From Lachnospiraceae bacterium (GTDB lineage: Bacteria > Bacillota > Clostridia > Lachnospirales > Lachnospiraceae), in contig JAKSRY010000001.1 of the NCBI GenBank assembly GCA_024403415.1, positions 62,001-126,000 of the forward strand: a DNA stretch of 64,000 nucleotides, read 5' to 3'. The notes beneath the pieces are model-generated. The model made no database searches, was not told the DNA's origin, and saw only the letters and a program-made list of their open reading frames with translations. Position numbers and translations under genes: made by a program. Positions 52,351 to 61,856 of the stretch are shown here, one piece after another (within the stretch, counting starts at the first letter, position 1; the number at the start of each line of letters is the position of its first letter).

Positions 52351-52396
52351 AACCTTGCTTAAAAAATATGAATAAAAATGTGGGTTGGTAGTTACA

Positions 52397-53446
52397 ATGA
52401 GTCAGTTCAGGATTTATCAGGAATATTCTCAGGATGCAACCTTGGTATCCAATATCTTCATCGATCAGTATATGAAGGATGCCAATGATGCACAGATAAA
52501 AATATATCTTTATCTCTTACGAGTTTTTAGTTCCAACAAAAATTGCAGCATTTCAGATTTGGCAGATCAGTTTAATTATACAGAGAAGGATGTTTTAAGA
52601 GCGTTACGTTACTGGGAGAAGTCCGGTCTTCTTTCTTTGGATTTTGATAATTCAAAGGCCCTTGTCGGAGTACGTTTACTTGATATTGTTGCAAAGGAAA
52701 CTCCTTTTGTTTCCCTTGCTCCCGTAGTTCCTCTTCCTGTAAGAGGTGAAGAAGCTGCAAAGACAGCTCCTGTCGAGAGCCCTAAACACGTCAAGCCTCA
52801 GTATTCAGCTGACGACCTTCTTCGTTTCAAGTCTGATGCAACAATTAAAGAACTGCTTTTTGTTGTGGAGCAGTATCTTGGCAAAACTCTTTCTGCTTCA
52901 GAAATGCAGACAGTTATGTTTTTCTACGACGAGCTCAAGTTCAGTGCCGATCTTATAGACTATCTGTTTGACTATTGTGTAGGTCGCGGAAAGAAAGAAT
53001 TCCGTTATATCGAAAAGGTTGCTATTTCCTGGGCAGACGAAGGAATTACTACTCCAAAAGAAGCTTCAAACCATACCGGAAAGTATGATAAAATTGTTTA
53101 TGAAGTTATGAAGGCGCTTGGCAAAAACACCTTCCCTACCGATAAGGAAGCTGCATATATTAAGAAGTGGTCGACAGAATATTGTTTTGAATCGGATGTT
53201 ATTATGGCTGCCTGTGAAAAGACCGTTCTGGCTACGGATTCACACCGTTTTGAATATGCTGACAAGATCCTTTCAAGCTGGCAAAAGTCCAATGTCCATC
53301 ATGTATCTGACATAGTAGCTCTTGATACTGCCTTCGAAAAGAGAAAAAAAGCTTCATCCGCTTCGGTTTCTCAGCCGGCCTTTAAGCAGTTTTCTCAAAG
53401 ACAGTATGATTTCGAACAATTAGAAAAGGATATTATCACCAATTAG
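52397..53446 (+). CDS. dnaD: DnaD-family replication protein
   Basis: A 349-residue DnaD/DnaB-family primosome protein. The N-terminal winged-helix (DDBH1) spans about 1-110, with NCSISDLADQFNYTEKDVLRALRYWEKSGLL. A Pro/Ala-rich linker (130-150) leads to a DDBH2 domain at about 160-230 (YLGKTLSASEMQTVMFFYDELKF), and a second DDBH2-like unit may follow (AAYIKKWSTEYCFESDVIMAACEKT). It acts with DnaI in loading the replicative helicase. The ATG at 52397 is chosen over a TTG at 52385; the ribosome site is weak. The loader gene follows after one base. Confidence 0.88.
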   Translation: MSQFRIYQEYSQDATLVSNIFIDQYMKDANDAQIKIYLYLLRVFSSNKNCSISDLADQFNYTEKDVLRALRYWEKSGLLSLDFDNSKALVGVRLLDIVAKETPFVSLAPVVPLPVRGEEAAKTAPVESPKHVKPQYSADDLLRFKSDATIKELLFVVEQYLGKTLSASEMQTVMFFYDELKFSADLIDYLFDYCVGRGKKEFRYIEKVAISWADEGITTPKEASNHTGKYDKIVYEVMKALGKNTFPTDKEAAYIKKWSTEYCFESDVIMAACEKTVLATDSHRFEYADKILSSWQKSNVHHVSDIVALDTAFEKRKKASSASVSQPAFKQFSQRQYDFEQLEKDIITN

Positions 53447-53447
53447 T

Positions 53448-54410
53448 ATGTTTAGTCGTGAAGAATATGACGCAATAATGCGTAAATATCAAAATAAACA
53501 GTTTAAGGCTCTTCAGGAACAGGAGGAGAGAACTTCTTATGTCTTCTCTGTCATTCCTGAATATAAAGATATTGATGATTCAATTGCTTCCTGCTCTGTT
53601 GCATTAACCAAGAGAATTCTTCTTGGTGACAAAAATGCCAAAGCCGAAATCAGCACAACTATCGATGAACTTACAAAAAAGAAAAAACAGCTTCTTGTAA
53701 ACTCCGGTTTACCGGAAGATTATCTTGATATTCATTATGAGTGTCCCATGTGTAAAGACACCGGTTTTATCTCTTCAGGGCAGTGCAGCTGTCTTCGTAA
53801 AATATTATCCGATAAACTGAGCGAAGAGTCAGGATTGAGTACTATAATAAAGGATAATAACTTCGAAATACTCTCCTATGAGTATTACAAAGATTCAGAT
53901 TTGTTACATTTTAAGAATGCGGTAGCTTCCTGCCATAAATTTGTAGACAATTTTGCTATTGACTACGATAATCTTTTATTTTATGGTAACGTTGGTACTG
54001 GAAAATCGTTTCTTTCCTGTTGTATTGCAAAGGAGTTACTTGATAAAGGTTACTCCGTCATATATTTTAGTTCCCCTGAATTATTCAGAGTAATGAGTGA
54101 TATGCTTTTTGGCCGGGGCGACTATAATTTATCAAATGCAATTCACAGTCAGCTTTTTGATTCGGATCTTCTTATTATTGATGACCTGGGTACAGAGTTG
54201 ACTAACAATGCTGTTGCAACTGAGTTGTTCTCATTGCTTAATGAGCGATTCCGTCGTCGTAAGTCCACTATCATATCAACAAATCTGGATTTACAACAGT
54301 TACAGGAACGTTATGCGGATCGTATTTTTTCAAGGTTGCTTGAAAGATACTCCTTCCATAAAATAACCGGTCCGGACATCAGAAAAGAAAAAAGAATAAA
54401 TAACCATTAG
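53448..54410 (+). CDS. dnaI: DnaI/DnaC-type helicase loader ATPase
   Basis: A 320-residue AAA+ ATPase. N-terminal helices to about 95 are followed by a zinc-binding cluster CPMCKDTGFISSGQCSC, as in DnaI, and the ATPase with Walker A GNVGTGKS, Walker B LLIIDDLGTE and a C-terminal FSRLLERYSF sensor region. It loads the DnaB-type replicative helicase at origins and restart sites. Its ATG is one base past the dnaD stop and it has no strong ribosome site, so translation is coupled. DnaC is the other common name; the zinc cluster and dnaD neighbour favour the DnaI label. Confidence 0.9.
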   Translation: MFSREEYDAIMRKYQNKQFKALQEQEERTSYVFSVIPEYKDIDDSIASCSVALTKRILLGDKNAKAEISTTIDELTKKKKQLLVNSGLPEDYLDIHYECPMCKDTGFISSGQCSCLRKILSDKLSEESGLSTIIKDNNFEILSYEYYKDSDLLHFKNAVASCHKFVDNFAIDYDNLLFYGNVGTGKSFLSCCIAKELLDKGYSVIYFSSPELFRVMSDMLFGRGDYNLSNAIHSQLFDSDLLIIDDLGTELTNNAVATELFSLLNERFRRRKSTIISTNLDLQQLQERYADRIFSRLLERYSFHKITGPDIRKEKRINNH

Positions 54411-54425
54411 AGAAAGGACTATCCA

Positions 54426-55619
54426 ATGTCATCGCGTGAAGAAACTCGTAATTTGGAAACAATTCCTGTTGGTTCTTTGGGAATCATTCCTCTTGAAGGC
54501 TGTAAGAACCTCGGAGAAAAGGTCAATGAGTACCTTGTAAAATGGCGTACCCAAAGAGAAAGTGAGCACAAAGAAAGTCTTGCTTTTGCCGGATATCAGA
54601 GGGACTCATATCTGCTTAATGCAAAGGTTCCCCGTTTTGGTTCCGGAGAAGCAAAGGGTATGATTCTTGAATCCGTACGTGGAACTGATTTATACCTTCT
54701 TGTTGATGTAGCAAATTACAGTTTAACATATTCTCTTTGTGGACATGAAAATCACATGTCTCCTGATGATCATTATCAGGATCTTAAGAGAATCATTGCT
54801 GCCGTAGGTGGTAAAGCAAGAAGAATTACCGTAATAATGCCTTTCCTTTATGAATCAAGACAGCATAAGCGTACCGCAAGAGAATCTCTTGACTGTGCAC
54901 TTGCTCTCCAGGAAATGGTAAGAATGGGCGTTGATAATATTATTACTTTTGATGCTCATGATCCACGCGTACAGAATGCGATTCCTCTTCATGGTTTTGA
55001 AACTGTTCAGCCTACCTACCAGTTCATCAAAGGTCTCCTTAAGAACGTTAAGGGACTTGAACTCGATCCGACACATATGATGGTAGTCAGTCCTGATGAA
55101 GGTGGTATGAGCAGAGCTATATATGTAGCAAACGTACTTGGTCTTGATATGGGTATGTTCTATAAGAGAAGAGACTTTACCAAGATTGTTGACGGAAGAA
55201 ATCCTATTGTTGCTCATGAATTCTTAGGAACAGACGTATCCGGAAAAGATGTCATCCTTATCGATGATATGATTTCATCAGGAGATTCGGTTCTTGAGGT
55301 TGCAACAGAACTTAAGAAACGTAACGCCAACAGAATTTTTATTTTCTCAACTTTTGGTCTTTTCACAAATGGTCTTCAAAAGTTTGACGATGCATATGAA
55401 AATGGACTTATCTCAAGAGTCTTAACCACAAACCTTATTTATCAGACTCCTGAGCTCCTTAGTAAAGAATGGTATATAAATTGTGATTTAAGTAAATACA
55501 TCGCTTACCTCATCGATACCTTAAATCATGATGTTTCAATCTCCGATCTTCTTAATCCTTCGGAGCGTATACAGAACATAGTTCAGCGATACAAAAATAA
55601 CGAAGACTTGAATCAGTAA
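54426..55619 (+). CDS. prs: Ribose-phosphate pyrophosphokinase (PRPP synthetase)
   Basis: A 397-residue member of the PRPP synthetase family. MPFLYESRQHKRTARES resembles the flexible loop and substrate region, ITFDAHDPR includes the metal-binding DxH, VSPDEGGMSRA follows, and VILIDDMISSGDS is the PRPP-binding loop. It is longer than the usual 315 residues, with extensions at both ends, a form I associate with Lachnospiraceae. It makes PRPP from ribose-5-phosphate and ATP. AAAGGA precedes the ATG, 15 bases after the loader gene, so it belongs to the dnaD-dnaI transcript, which ends in a strong terminator. Confidence 0.88.
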   Translation: MSSREETRNLETIPVGSLGIIPLEGCKNLGEKVNEYLVKWRTQRESEHKESLAFAGYQRDSYLLNAKVPRFGSGEAKGMILESVRGTDLYLLVDVANYSLTYSLCGHENHMSPDDHYQDLKRIIAAVGGKARRITVIMPFLYESRQHKRTARESLDCALALQEMVRMGVDNIITFDAHDPRVQNAIPLHGFETVQPTYQFIKGLLKNVKGLELDPTHMMVVSPDEGGMSRAIYVANVLGLDMGMFYKRRDFTKIVDGRNPIVAHEFLGTDVSGKDVILIDDMISSGDSVLEVATELKKRNANRIFIFSTFGLFTNGLQKFDDAYENGLISRVLTTNLIYQTPELLSKEWYINCDLSKYIAYLIDTLNHDVSISDLLNPSERIQNIVQRYKNNEDLNQ

Positions 55620-55669
55620 AATCCGTTATGATATAAGTCTTCAGGATAAATAGAAACATCTTAAAAGAG

Positions 55670-55704
55670 AAAAGGTCACTTCAGTTAGAAGTGACCTTTT
55701 TCTT
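55670..55704. terminator. Bidirectional terminator between prs and the nucleoside phosphorylase gene
   Basis: A perfect 13-bp stem (AAAAGGTCACTTC, 55670-55682, with 55688-55700) and 5-base loop, with T-run on the plus side and A-run on the other, between convergent genes. Confidence 0.9.
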
Positions 55705-55754
55705 ATCTTACCCTTTTGCTTATCCTATTCGTTTTAACAATCCGGTTCTCCGGT

Positions 55755-56519
55755 TTATTTCTTATCTGACATAATAATCTTTTTCATGGCTTCAACTGCA
55801 ACCTTAACTGACATTGAAGTATCTTCTGACATCTTTTGATCAAGACCTGCCTTCTCTCTTTCCTGATTCCAGATTACATGGAAGCAGGCACCGGCTCTGC
55901 ATTTTAATGCTGATGCGATTACAAATAATGCAGCTGATTCCATTTCTGAAGCCTTAACTCCAAGTCTTTTCCATGACTCCCATTTTGCAAGAAGTTCATA
56001 TGAAACCGGACTCTTCTCCGGACTATGCTGGCCATAAAATGAATCTTTACACTGAACAACACCGACATGAGTCGTATTTTTCAATTCATTTGAAGCTTCC
56101 TTAAGTGCTACAGCAATCTCCAAATCAGATACTGCAGGAAATTCGATAGGTGCATATTCCATTGAAGTATGCTCATATCTGATTGCACCGGAAGCAACGA
56201 CTATATCCCCGGACTGAACATCAATATCAATGCCTCCGCAGGTACCTGTTCTTATGAAGGTATCTGCTCCGAGATTATGCAGTTCTTCAACAGCTATTGC
56301 TGTTGAGGGTCCTCCGATTCCTGTTGAGCAGGCAGTAACCTTCTCTCCGCAGAGATATCCTGTAAAAATATTAAACTCTCTGTTATACGCAATCTGCTTA
56401 GGGTCATCAAACAGTGAAGCTATCGCAGGTATTCTCCCGGGATCTCCGGCAAGAATAACATATTTACCAATATCTCCTTCTGTACAATGAATATGAAACT
56501 GTTTTTCCATTTCCTGCAT
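55755..56519 (-). CDS. udp: Uridine phosphorylase-type nucleoside phosphorylase
   Basis: A 254-residue PNP/UDP-family enzyme. Motifs: AGDPGRI for phosphate, [24 protein letters not shown] and the EMESAA ribose-binding segment. The length and the [13 protein letters not shown] segment match bacterial uridine phosphorylases, which split uridine to uracil and ribose-1-phosphate. It is downstream of the large acyltransferase and convergent with prs. A repeated CAACCGGT lies just upstream. Substrate preference (uridine or purine) is inferred. Confidence 0.85.
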   Translation of the reverse strand: MQEMEKQFHIHCTEGDIGKYVILAGDPGRIPAIASLFDDPKQIAYNREFNIFTGYLCGEKVTACSTGIGGPSTAIAVEELHNLGADTFIRTGTCGGIDIDVQSGDIVVASGAIRYEHTSMEYAPIEFPAVSDLEIAVALKEASNELKNTTHVGVVQCKDSFYGQHSPEKSPVSYELLAKWESWKRLGVKASEMESAALFVIASALKCRAGACFHVIWNQEREKAGLDQKMSEDTSMSVKVAVEAMKKIIMSDKK

Positions 56520-56547
56520 AATTAGTTCCCCCCTGTTTTCTCCACCT

Positions 56548-56574
56548 CAACCGGTTAGCATTTCAACAACCGGT
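56548..56574 (-). promoter_or_regulatory. Direct repeat CAACCGGT upstream of udp
   Basis: Two copies of CAACCGGT start at 56548 and 56567, 19 bases apart, and the first contains the palindrome AACCGGTT. They sit in the short spacer before the nucleoside phosphorylase start, where a repressor could bind two adjacent sites on one face of the helix. Confidence 0.35.
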
Positions 56575-56609
56575 CTCATAATACCATCAGTGATTGCCAA
56601 ACAACTAAG

Positions 56610-58310
56610 CTACTTAGTTAACGCCTTTTTCGTAATCTTATTATATATATAATTGATGGCAGTAATTACTGTATTATCAAATACAAATGCCACTACATAA
56701 CTGAATATGAAACATGCAAGTATCATTCCGATAACGCACAGTGTCAGATGGCCGTGATCTGCTTCAAAGCTCCATCCGTAAGGCAGTACAAACTTAAGCA
56801 GCAGCAACACATGTATAAGCATAATTGAAAAATTATATTTGGAAATCGATGCAATTATAACTGATGGCCTTGAGAATATTTTTTTACACTTAAGCACAAC
56901 CGCAAACAGACCGGCACCCACAAGCCACATATTGGGTGTCCAGTTGGAGGTATGATATAACAGCTCCGGCCTGTAGTAAACCATCAGGAACGCGGTCACA
57001 ATTCCCACAAGACCGCCTGCTATAAAGATCCAGTAGTATTTTTTTGCATGTTCTGTAGTCATATAATAACCAAGCAAAAATACTCCCAGCCATCCGGCAA
57101 TCGGGGTATCAATTCCGAAATTAATATCTGCAATCGGAAGATAAGTGGTCAGGCAGTTAAAAATAAAACCGGCAACAATAATACCAAGCAGAGTTCCCTC
57201 ACTTATTTTTGCAATGACAATTCTAAATAACGGTGCAAGAATATAAAGGCCAAGAATTACATATACAAGCCACATATGCGGCATATAGTCTGATCTTCCT
57301 GTTAACAGTCCTTTAAAAATTTCTTTCATTCCCGGACCTATTCCATCTGCAAATACTTCGTTATGATATCCCTGAATTATATACAAAAGGAAATAGCTGA
57401 CCAGCGGAATAAGTACCTTCCCGAGACGCTTAATGTAAAAGGTTTTGAACGACTCCTCCCTCGGAACAAGTATTAAGGCACCACTCAGCATTACATACAA
57501 AACATTACAGCAGATAGACAAGGCAAGTATAAATCTCAAGGTTCCATATCCCGGATCACCGAGTGAAACATTTGGAGTATATGCCTCACATACTGAGTGT
57601 TCTGCTATAACACATAATGCAGCAAGAGTTCTTAAATAATCATACTCATATTTATGATCTGCGGAATTTTCATTCAGAAACAGTCCTTTAACAGGATGTC
57701 CGAACTTTTTGCTTCTTTCAGCATGCGACTTATATGCAAATATAAGAAGAATTAAAATAATGGCAAATCGAATCAATACCGATATTACAAATTCACTTCC
57801 GAAACCATAAGTAATCTCGGGGGATTCGTGGCATAAATATATACCCTTAATGACACATTCTCTGTCAATATCAAGTCTTACATAGTTAACTGCATAAGAA
57901 GGCAGCTTCAAATAACAGGTCTTCTGTCCCTCGTCAAACTGGCTGTTTTTTGTATGACTTTCAGACAAAATATCACTGTTGGCCGCAGTCCAGTACAAGG
58001 TAACAGGCGACGCGTTTATAACAGGTTCTTCTATCTCCACAAGCACACCGTCGAATTCATCATTATATCCCTGAAAGAGAATCCACGGATCATTGTTGAC
58101 CGGAATATATTCACCCGTAGAAGAATTAAACTCAACGTTATCGCTTATGAATTCATCCTGCATAATGTTCTTCTCTTCGGTGCTGACCGAAAAGGAATAG
58201 CTGACCTTATACCAGCTTAATGCAACAGAAAGAATTACACTTAAAAGAACAATAATTGAAAAAGCCCCTATCTTTATGCTGTTGTTACCTGTAGTATTAG
58301 CATTTTTCAT
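56610..58310 (-). CDS. Membrane acyltransferase (acyltransferase-3 family) with N-terminal extracellular domain
   Basis: A 566-residue protein. One N-terminal helix (15-35) anchors an extracytoplasmic beta-rich domain of about 150 residues, a second helix follows, and from about residue 215 a ten-helix acyltransferase-3 module begins with YDYLRTLAALCVIAEHSV, including the conserved His. It probably acylates exported glycan or lipid-linked sugar. It overlaps the preceding GT2 gene by 14 bases. It differs from the short acyltransferase at 14 kb in its extracellular domain. Confidence 0.78.
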   Translation of the reverse strand: MKNANTTGNNSIKIGAFSIIVLLSVILSVALSWYKVSYSFSVSTEEKNIMQDEFISDNVEFNSSTGEYIPVNNDPWILFQGYNDEFDGVLVEIEEPVINASPVTLYWTAANSDILSESHTKNSQFDEGQKTCYLKLPSYAVNYVRLDIDRECVIKGIYLCHESPEITYGFGSEFVISVLIRFAIILILLIFAYKSHAERSKKFGHPVKGLFLNENSADHKYEYDYLRTLAALCVIAEHSVCEAYTPNVSLGDPGYGTLRFILALSICCNVLYVMLSGALILVPREESFKTFYIKRLGKVLIPLVSYFLLYIIQGYHNEVFADGIGPGMKEIFKGLLTGRSDYMPHMWLVYVILGLYILAPLFRIVIAKISEGTLLGIIVAGFIFNCLTTYLPIADINFGIDTPIAGWLGVFLLGYYMTTEHAKKYYWIFIAGGLVGIVTAFLMVYYRPELLYHTSNWTPNMWLVGAGLFAVVLKCKKIFSRPSVIIASISKYNFSIMLIHVLLLLKFVLPYGWSFEADHGHLTLCVIGMILACFIFSYVVAFVFDNTVITAINYIYNKITKKALTK

Positions 58311-59244
58311 TATCCGAATCTCTTTCCTGCTTACTTATCTGCTTAAATCTGTACTCAAAATCTCTTCGGTTATTGGTTACTTCATGCGATAGTGTCATTC
58401 CGGCAAACAGCGCCTGAATCGCAGCTATCATAACAAAGCAGCACACGATAAGCGTTGGAAATTTATCCACCTTTCCTGTTTCAAAGAATTCCAGCAGTAC
58501 CGGAATAAAGAAACCTGCCGAAATACATGCTAATATCAAAGCCCATATACCAAAAAATCCAAAGGGCTTATAGTCTCTGTATAATCTTATGATTGTTCTG
58601 ATAACCTTAAATCCATCTGAATATGTATTAAGTTTTGAAACCGAACCCTCCGGGCGGTCTCTGTATTCTACGATTACATTATCAATCTGCATGTGATTAA
58701 ATACCGCAAAGATAGTCATCTCCGTTTCGATTTCAAATCCCTTGGACATAACCGGAAAACTCTTTACAAATCCATAGCTGAAGGCTCTGAATCCTGTCAT
58801 TATATCTTTAATATCACAATCAAATAAATGATTGATGGCGGAACGCACCATGGAATTTCCAAAATTATGGAAAGGTCTTTTATTCTCTGTAAAGTATGTA
58901 GAGGACAATCTGTCTCCGACAACCATATCCGAATTATGGTTTAATACTTTATCAGCCATCTCAGCTGCATATTCCATCGGATATGTGTCATCTCCATCGA
59001 CCATGATATAGCAGTGGGCATCGATTTCCCTGAACATACGCCTTATAACATTACCTTTACCCTGCATATATTCATGTCTTACCACAGCACCGGCCTTTTC
59101 GGCTATTGCGGCTGTGTCATCTGTGGAATTATTGTCATAAACATATATCACAGCCTCAGGAAGAGCTTCTCTGGAATCCTTAATAACCTTTTCAATTGTC
59201 TTCGCTTCGTTATAACATGGTATTAATACAGCTATTTTATCCAT
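58297..59244 (-). CDS. GT2 glycosyltransferase, DPM1-like with C-terminal helices
   Basis: A 315-residue enzyme: VLIPCYNEAKTIEKVIKD, YDNNSTDDT, MVDGDDTYP as DxD, MTGFRAFSYGF, and two C-terminal membrane helices. This layout matches polyprenyl-phosphate glycosyltransferases. It likely makes an undecaprenyl-phosphate sugar for the acyltransferase partner downstream or a wall polymer. The start at 59244 has AAAGGA; the extension to 59259 uses TTG. It follows ddl by 17 bases. Confidence 0.8.
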   Translation of the reverse strand: MDKIAVLIPCYNEAKTIEKVIKDSREALPEAVIYVYDNNSTDDTAAIAEKAGAVVRHEYMQGKGNVIRRMFREIDAHCYIMVDGDDTYPMEYAAEMADKVLNHNSDMVVGDRLSSTYFTENKRPFHNFGNSMVRSAINHLFDCDIKDIMTGFRAFSYGFVKSFPVMSKGFEIETEMTIFAVFNHMQIDNVIVEYRDRPEGSVSKLNTYSDGFKVIRTIIRLYRDYKPFGFFGIWALILACISAGFFIPVLLEFFETGKVDKFPTLIVCCFVMIAAIQALFAGMTLSHEVTNNRRDFEYRFKQISKQERDSDNEKC

Positions 59245-59261
59245 CTGTTTTCCTTTCAAAA

Positions 59262-60308
59262 TTAGTCGAGTGCCAGGGCAATAATTTTTTCACATAATTC
59301 TATGAAAGATATACCTTCGGCAGCTGCTTCCTGTGGAACCAGAGAAGTAGGTGTCATACCGGGAAGAGTATTTCCTTCAAGACAGAAGAACTCATTTGTT
59401 TCTCCATCCATCATAAAATCAAATCTTGCATAATTTTTAAGACGCAATGCCTTGAATGCATCCTCTGCACTCTTTTTCATGGCATCGGTAATATCTTCAG
59501 GCAATTCTGCCGGACAGGTATCGACCGTTGCTCCTGCCTGATATTTATTTTTGTAATCATAGAAGCCTGAAATAGGTGCAATCTCAATGATAGGCATCGC
59601 GTGACCACCTATAACACCTATAGAAAATTCACGGCCTTTTATATATTTTTCAATAATTGTTTCTGTATCATAGGAGAAAGCATCCTTTAAGGCTGCCACA
59701 TATTCCTCCGGAGTCCTTGCAATTGCAACACCAATGCTGGAACCTCCTCTGCTTGTTTTAACTACAAGCGGAAGCGGCATTCCCGGATCCGTTTTACCGC
59801 TCTTATATTCTTCAATAGTCATCTTTATTCCGGGTGGTGTAGGAATTCCATTGGCTCTGAATATGTCCTTGGTAATATCCTTATCCATTGCCATGGCAGA
59901 AGAAATATAATCAGTTCCGGTATACTTAATACCCATCAGATCGAAGCAGGCTTGTATTTTGCCATTTTCACCGTTTTGGCCATGAAGAGCCATAAAGACC
60001 ACGTCAGCATTCTGACATAAAGTAATAACATTGGGACCAAAGAAGTTCTTATCTCCATCCGGTCTCAGTGCTTTAATAGCTTCAATATCCGGATCATCCT
60101 CAGAGATTTTTCCAATATTTTCTGCCCAGTCCTTATCAATTGAAAATATATTGTCAAGTTCTGCCTTGTCAGCCTCATATCCCAAATATACATCAAGGAG
60201 AATTGCTTCGTGTCCCTTCTCCTTAAGAGCCTTATATATCATTTTTCCGGTAATAAGAGAAACGTCTCTTTCTGTACTTATTCCGCCTGCAAGTACTACT
60301 ATTTTCAT
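59262..60308 (-). CDS. ddl: D-alanine--D-alanine ligase
   Basis: A 348-residue ATP-grasp ligase. MALHGQNGENGKIQACFDLMGIKYTG is the Ddl signature, and VKTSRGGSSIGV and the C-terminal EGNTLPGMTPTSL are conserved. It joins two D-Ala for the pentapeptide of peptidoglycan. The usual F/Y specificity loop residue is not assigned here. AGGAGG precedes the ATG at 60308; the GTG at 60311 is less likely. It lies directly after murF, which uses its product. Confidence 0.95.
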   Translation of the reverse strand: MKIVVLAGGISTERDVSLITGKMIYKALKEKGHEAILLDVYLGYEADKAELDNIFSIDKDWAENIGKISEDDPDIEAIKALRPDGDKNFFGPNVITLCQNADVVFMALHGQNGENGKIQACFDLMGIKYTGTDYISSAMAMDKDITKDIFRANGIPTPPGIKMTIEEYKSGKTDPGMPLPLVVKTSRGGSSIGVAIARTPEEYVAALKDAFSYDTETIIEKYIKGREFSIGVIGGHAMPIIEIAPISGFYDYKNKYQAGATVDTCPAELPEDITDAMKKSAEDAFKALRLKNYARFDFMMDGETNEFFCLEGNTLPGMTPTSLVPQEAAAEGISFIELCEKIIALALD

Positions 60309-60377
60309 CACATGCCTCCTGTATTATATATACATGTATATTTATTGTTTGCATCAGCTCACTTGTCTGTCAGCAAA

Positions 60378-61766
60378 TCATTGATTACTCAGTTTATTTA
60401 CTATGACATTAAATTTCATTCCGTTCGAAGCCTTAATAAGAACAGAATCTTTTTCCTTCAAAATATCAGAAAGCTCTTCAAGTGCCTGTTCCTTATTTTC
60501 GAAATAATACTTCAGAATAGAACTGTTTATATCTTTTTCAGTTGCTCCGTCATAAATATTCTTGGCCAGTTCTCCGATTGCAACCAGTACATCAACATCC
60601 GACTGTCCGCAATACTCACCAACCGAATAATGAAGCTGCCCGGTATTTTCCCCAAGTTCGAACATATCTCCAAGAATGGCAACCTTTCTTGAATTGGCCG
60701 ACATTAACAAATCTACTGCTGCTTTCATCGAAACCGGATTTGCATTATAGCAGTCATCTATAACTATGTATTTGCCTGTATCAATAATATTGCTTCTTCC
60801 GGCAGTAGCTTTAACCTCGGAGATACCCTTTATAATCTCATCGGGTGTAAGTCCGAATTCTTCTGCAACAGCCCACGCAGCAAGCGCGTTGGACACCATA
60901 TGTCTTCCGGGAAGCGGCACCTTAACTTCGTATCTTAGTTCTGTATCGTTTTTTTTGATAACAAATACAGCCTCTGAACCAAGAAGGCCCTTTTCTTCTA
61001 TGTCGGTTGCATAATAATCGTTGTTTTCACCGATTCCAAAAAATTTAGGTTCTCGGTTATTATTCTTTTTTACCGTAATCAGTTTATCATCATCACCATT
61101 TAACAGAGTGAGTCCATCCGGATTCATATAATCAAGCATTTTAGTTTTTGCACTTAATACTCCGTCCCTGTCGATGAGTTTTTCAAGATGGCACTGCCCT
61201 ATGTTAGTTATGACACAAGCGTCAGGTTTAGAAATGGATGCAAGCCGCTCCATCTCTCCAAAATCCGATATTCCCATCTCGACTACCGCTATTTCATGCT
61301 CTTCCTTAATGGAAAGCAGTGTCAGCGGCATTCCTACTTCATTATTATGATTTCCAAAGGTCTTTAATACTTTATATTTTGCAGACAAAGTTCCTGCTAT
61401 GAATTCCTTGGTGCTTGTCTTTCCTACAGAACCGGTAACTCCTATAATCGGAATGTTCAACCTGCTTCTGTAAAAAGCAGCGAGTTTTTTCAGCGCATCA
61501 AAACTGTTATCAACAACTATATAAGGCAATTCATAATCGCCATCTGTCTCGACTATTGCGCCGAGCGCTCCTTTTTTTGCAACATCATTGACAAAGCTGT
61601 GCCCGTCAACTTTCTCACCCTTGGTAGCTATAAAAATATAATCTTTTTCTATCTTTCGCGAATCAATATCTACGCCTTGTGCTTCCTTATTGCAATCTGC
61701 ATTCTGAGCATTTTTTAATTGTCCGCCTATTGCCGCAGCAATGTTCTTAAGTGATAAATCTTTCAT
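60378..61766 (-). CDS. murF: UDP-MurNAc-tripeptide--D-alanyl-D-alanine ligase
   Basis: A 462-residue MurF: N-terminal UDP-binding domain, ATP loop GVTGSVGKTSTKEF near residue 110, FGNHNNEVGMPLTLL, and a C-terminal domain with DDCYNANPVSMKAA. It adds D-Ala-D-Ala to the UDP-MurNAc-tripeptide. It sits between plsC and ddl in a minus-strand run, so the last two cytoplasmic steps of precursor synthesis are together. Confidence 0.95.
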   Translation of the reverse strand: MKDLSLKNIAAAIGGQLKNAQNADCNKEAQGVDIDSRKIEKDYIFIATKGEKVDGHSFVNDVAKKGALGAIVETDGDYELPYIVVDNSFDALKKLAAFYRSRLNIPIIGVTGSVGKTSTKEFIAGTLSAKYKVLKTFGNHNNEVGMPLTLLSIKEEHEIAVVEMGISDFGEMERLASISKPDACVITNIGQCHLEKLIDRDGVLSAKTKMLDYMNPDGLTLLNGDDDKLITVKKNNNREPKFFGIGENNDYYATDIEEKGLLGSEAVFVIKKNDTELRYEVKVPLPGRHMVSNALAAWAVAEEFGLTPDEIIKGISEVKATAGRSNIIDTGKYIVIDDCYNANPVSMKAAVDLLMSANSRKVAILGDMFELGENTGQLHYSVGEYCGQSDVDVLVAIGELAKNIYDGATEKDINSSILKYYFENKEQALEELSDILKEKDSVLIKASNGMKFNVIVNKLSNQ

Positions 61767-61856
61767 ATTTACTTCAGCCTATTAACTGTATGTTTTTCCT
61801 TTTACAAGGTGTATTGTCTTATGCTCTCATCAATGTTATATGCCTAAACAGAAAAT

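Larger units (their letters stand above)
52157..52396. other. DnaA-box cluster region between murC and dnaD
   Basis: This 240-base spacer holds four perfect TTATNCACA-type DnaA boxes in two tandem pairs, plus a reverse-oriented near match at 52207-52215 (TGTGGATAT) and a one-mismatch box at 52319-52327 (CTATTCACA). It also has a long AT-rich hairpin and a possible dnaD promoter. DnaA binding sites upstream of genes for helicase loading suggest control by DnaA or titration of it. It is not the main oriC context: no dnaA, dnaN or rpmH is present. Confidence 0.8.

Noticed and set aside
52157..52396. Chromosomal oriC
   Set aside because: DnaA boxes are clear, but dnaA, dnaN, recF, rpmH and gidA-type neighbours are absent, so a regulatory or titration cluster is the simpler reading. 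A secondary origin is not excluded.
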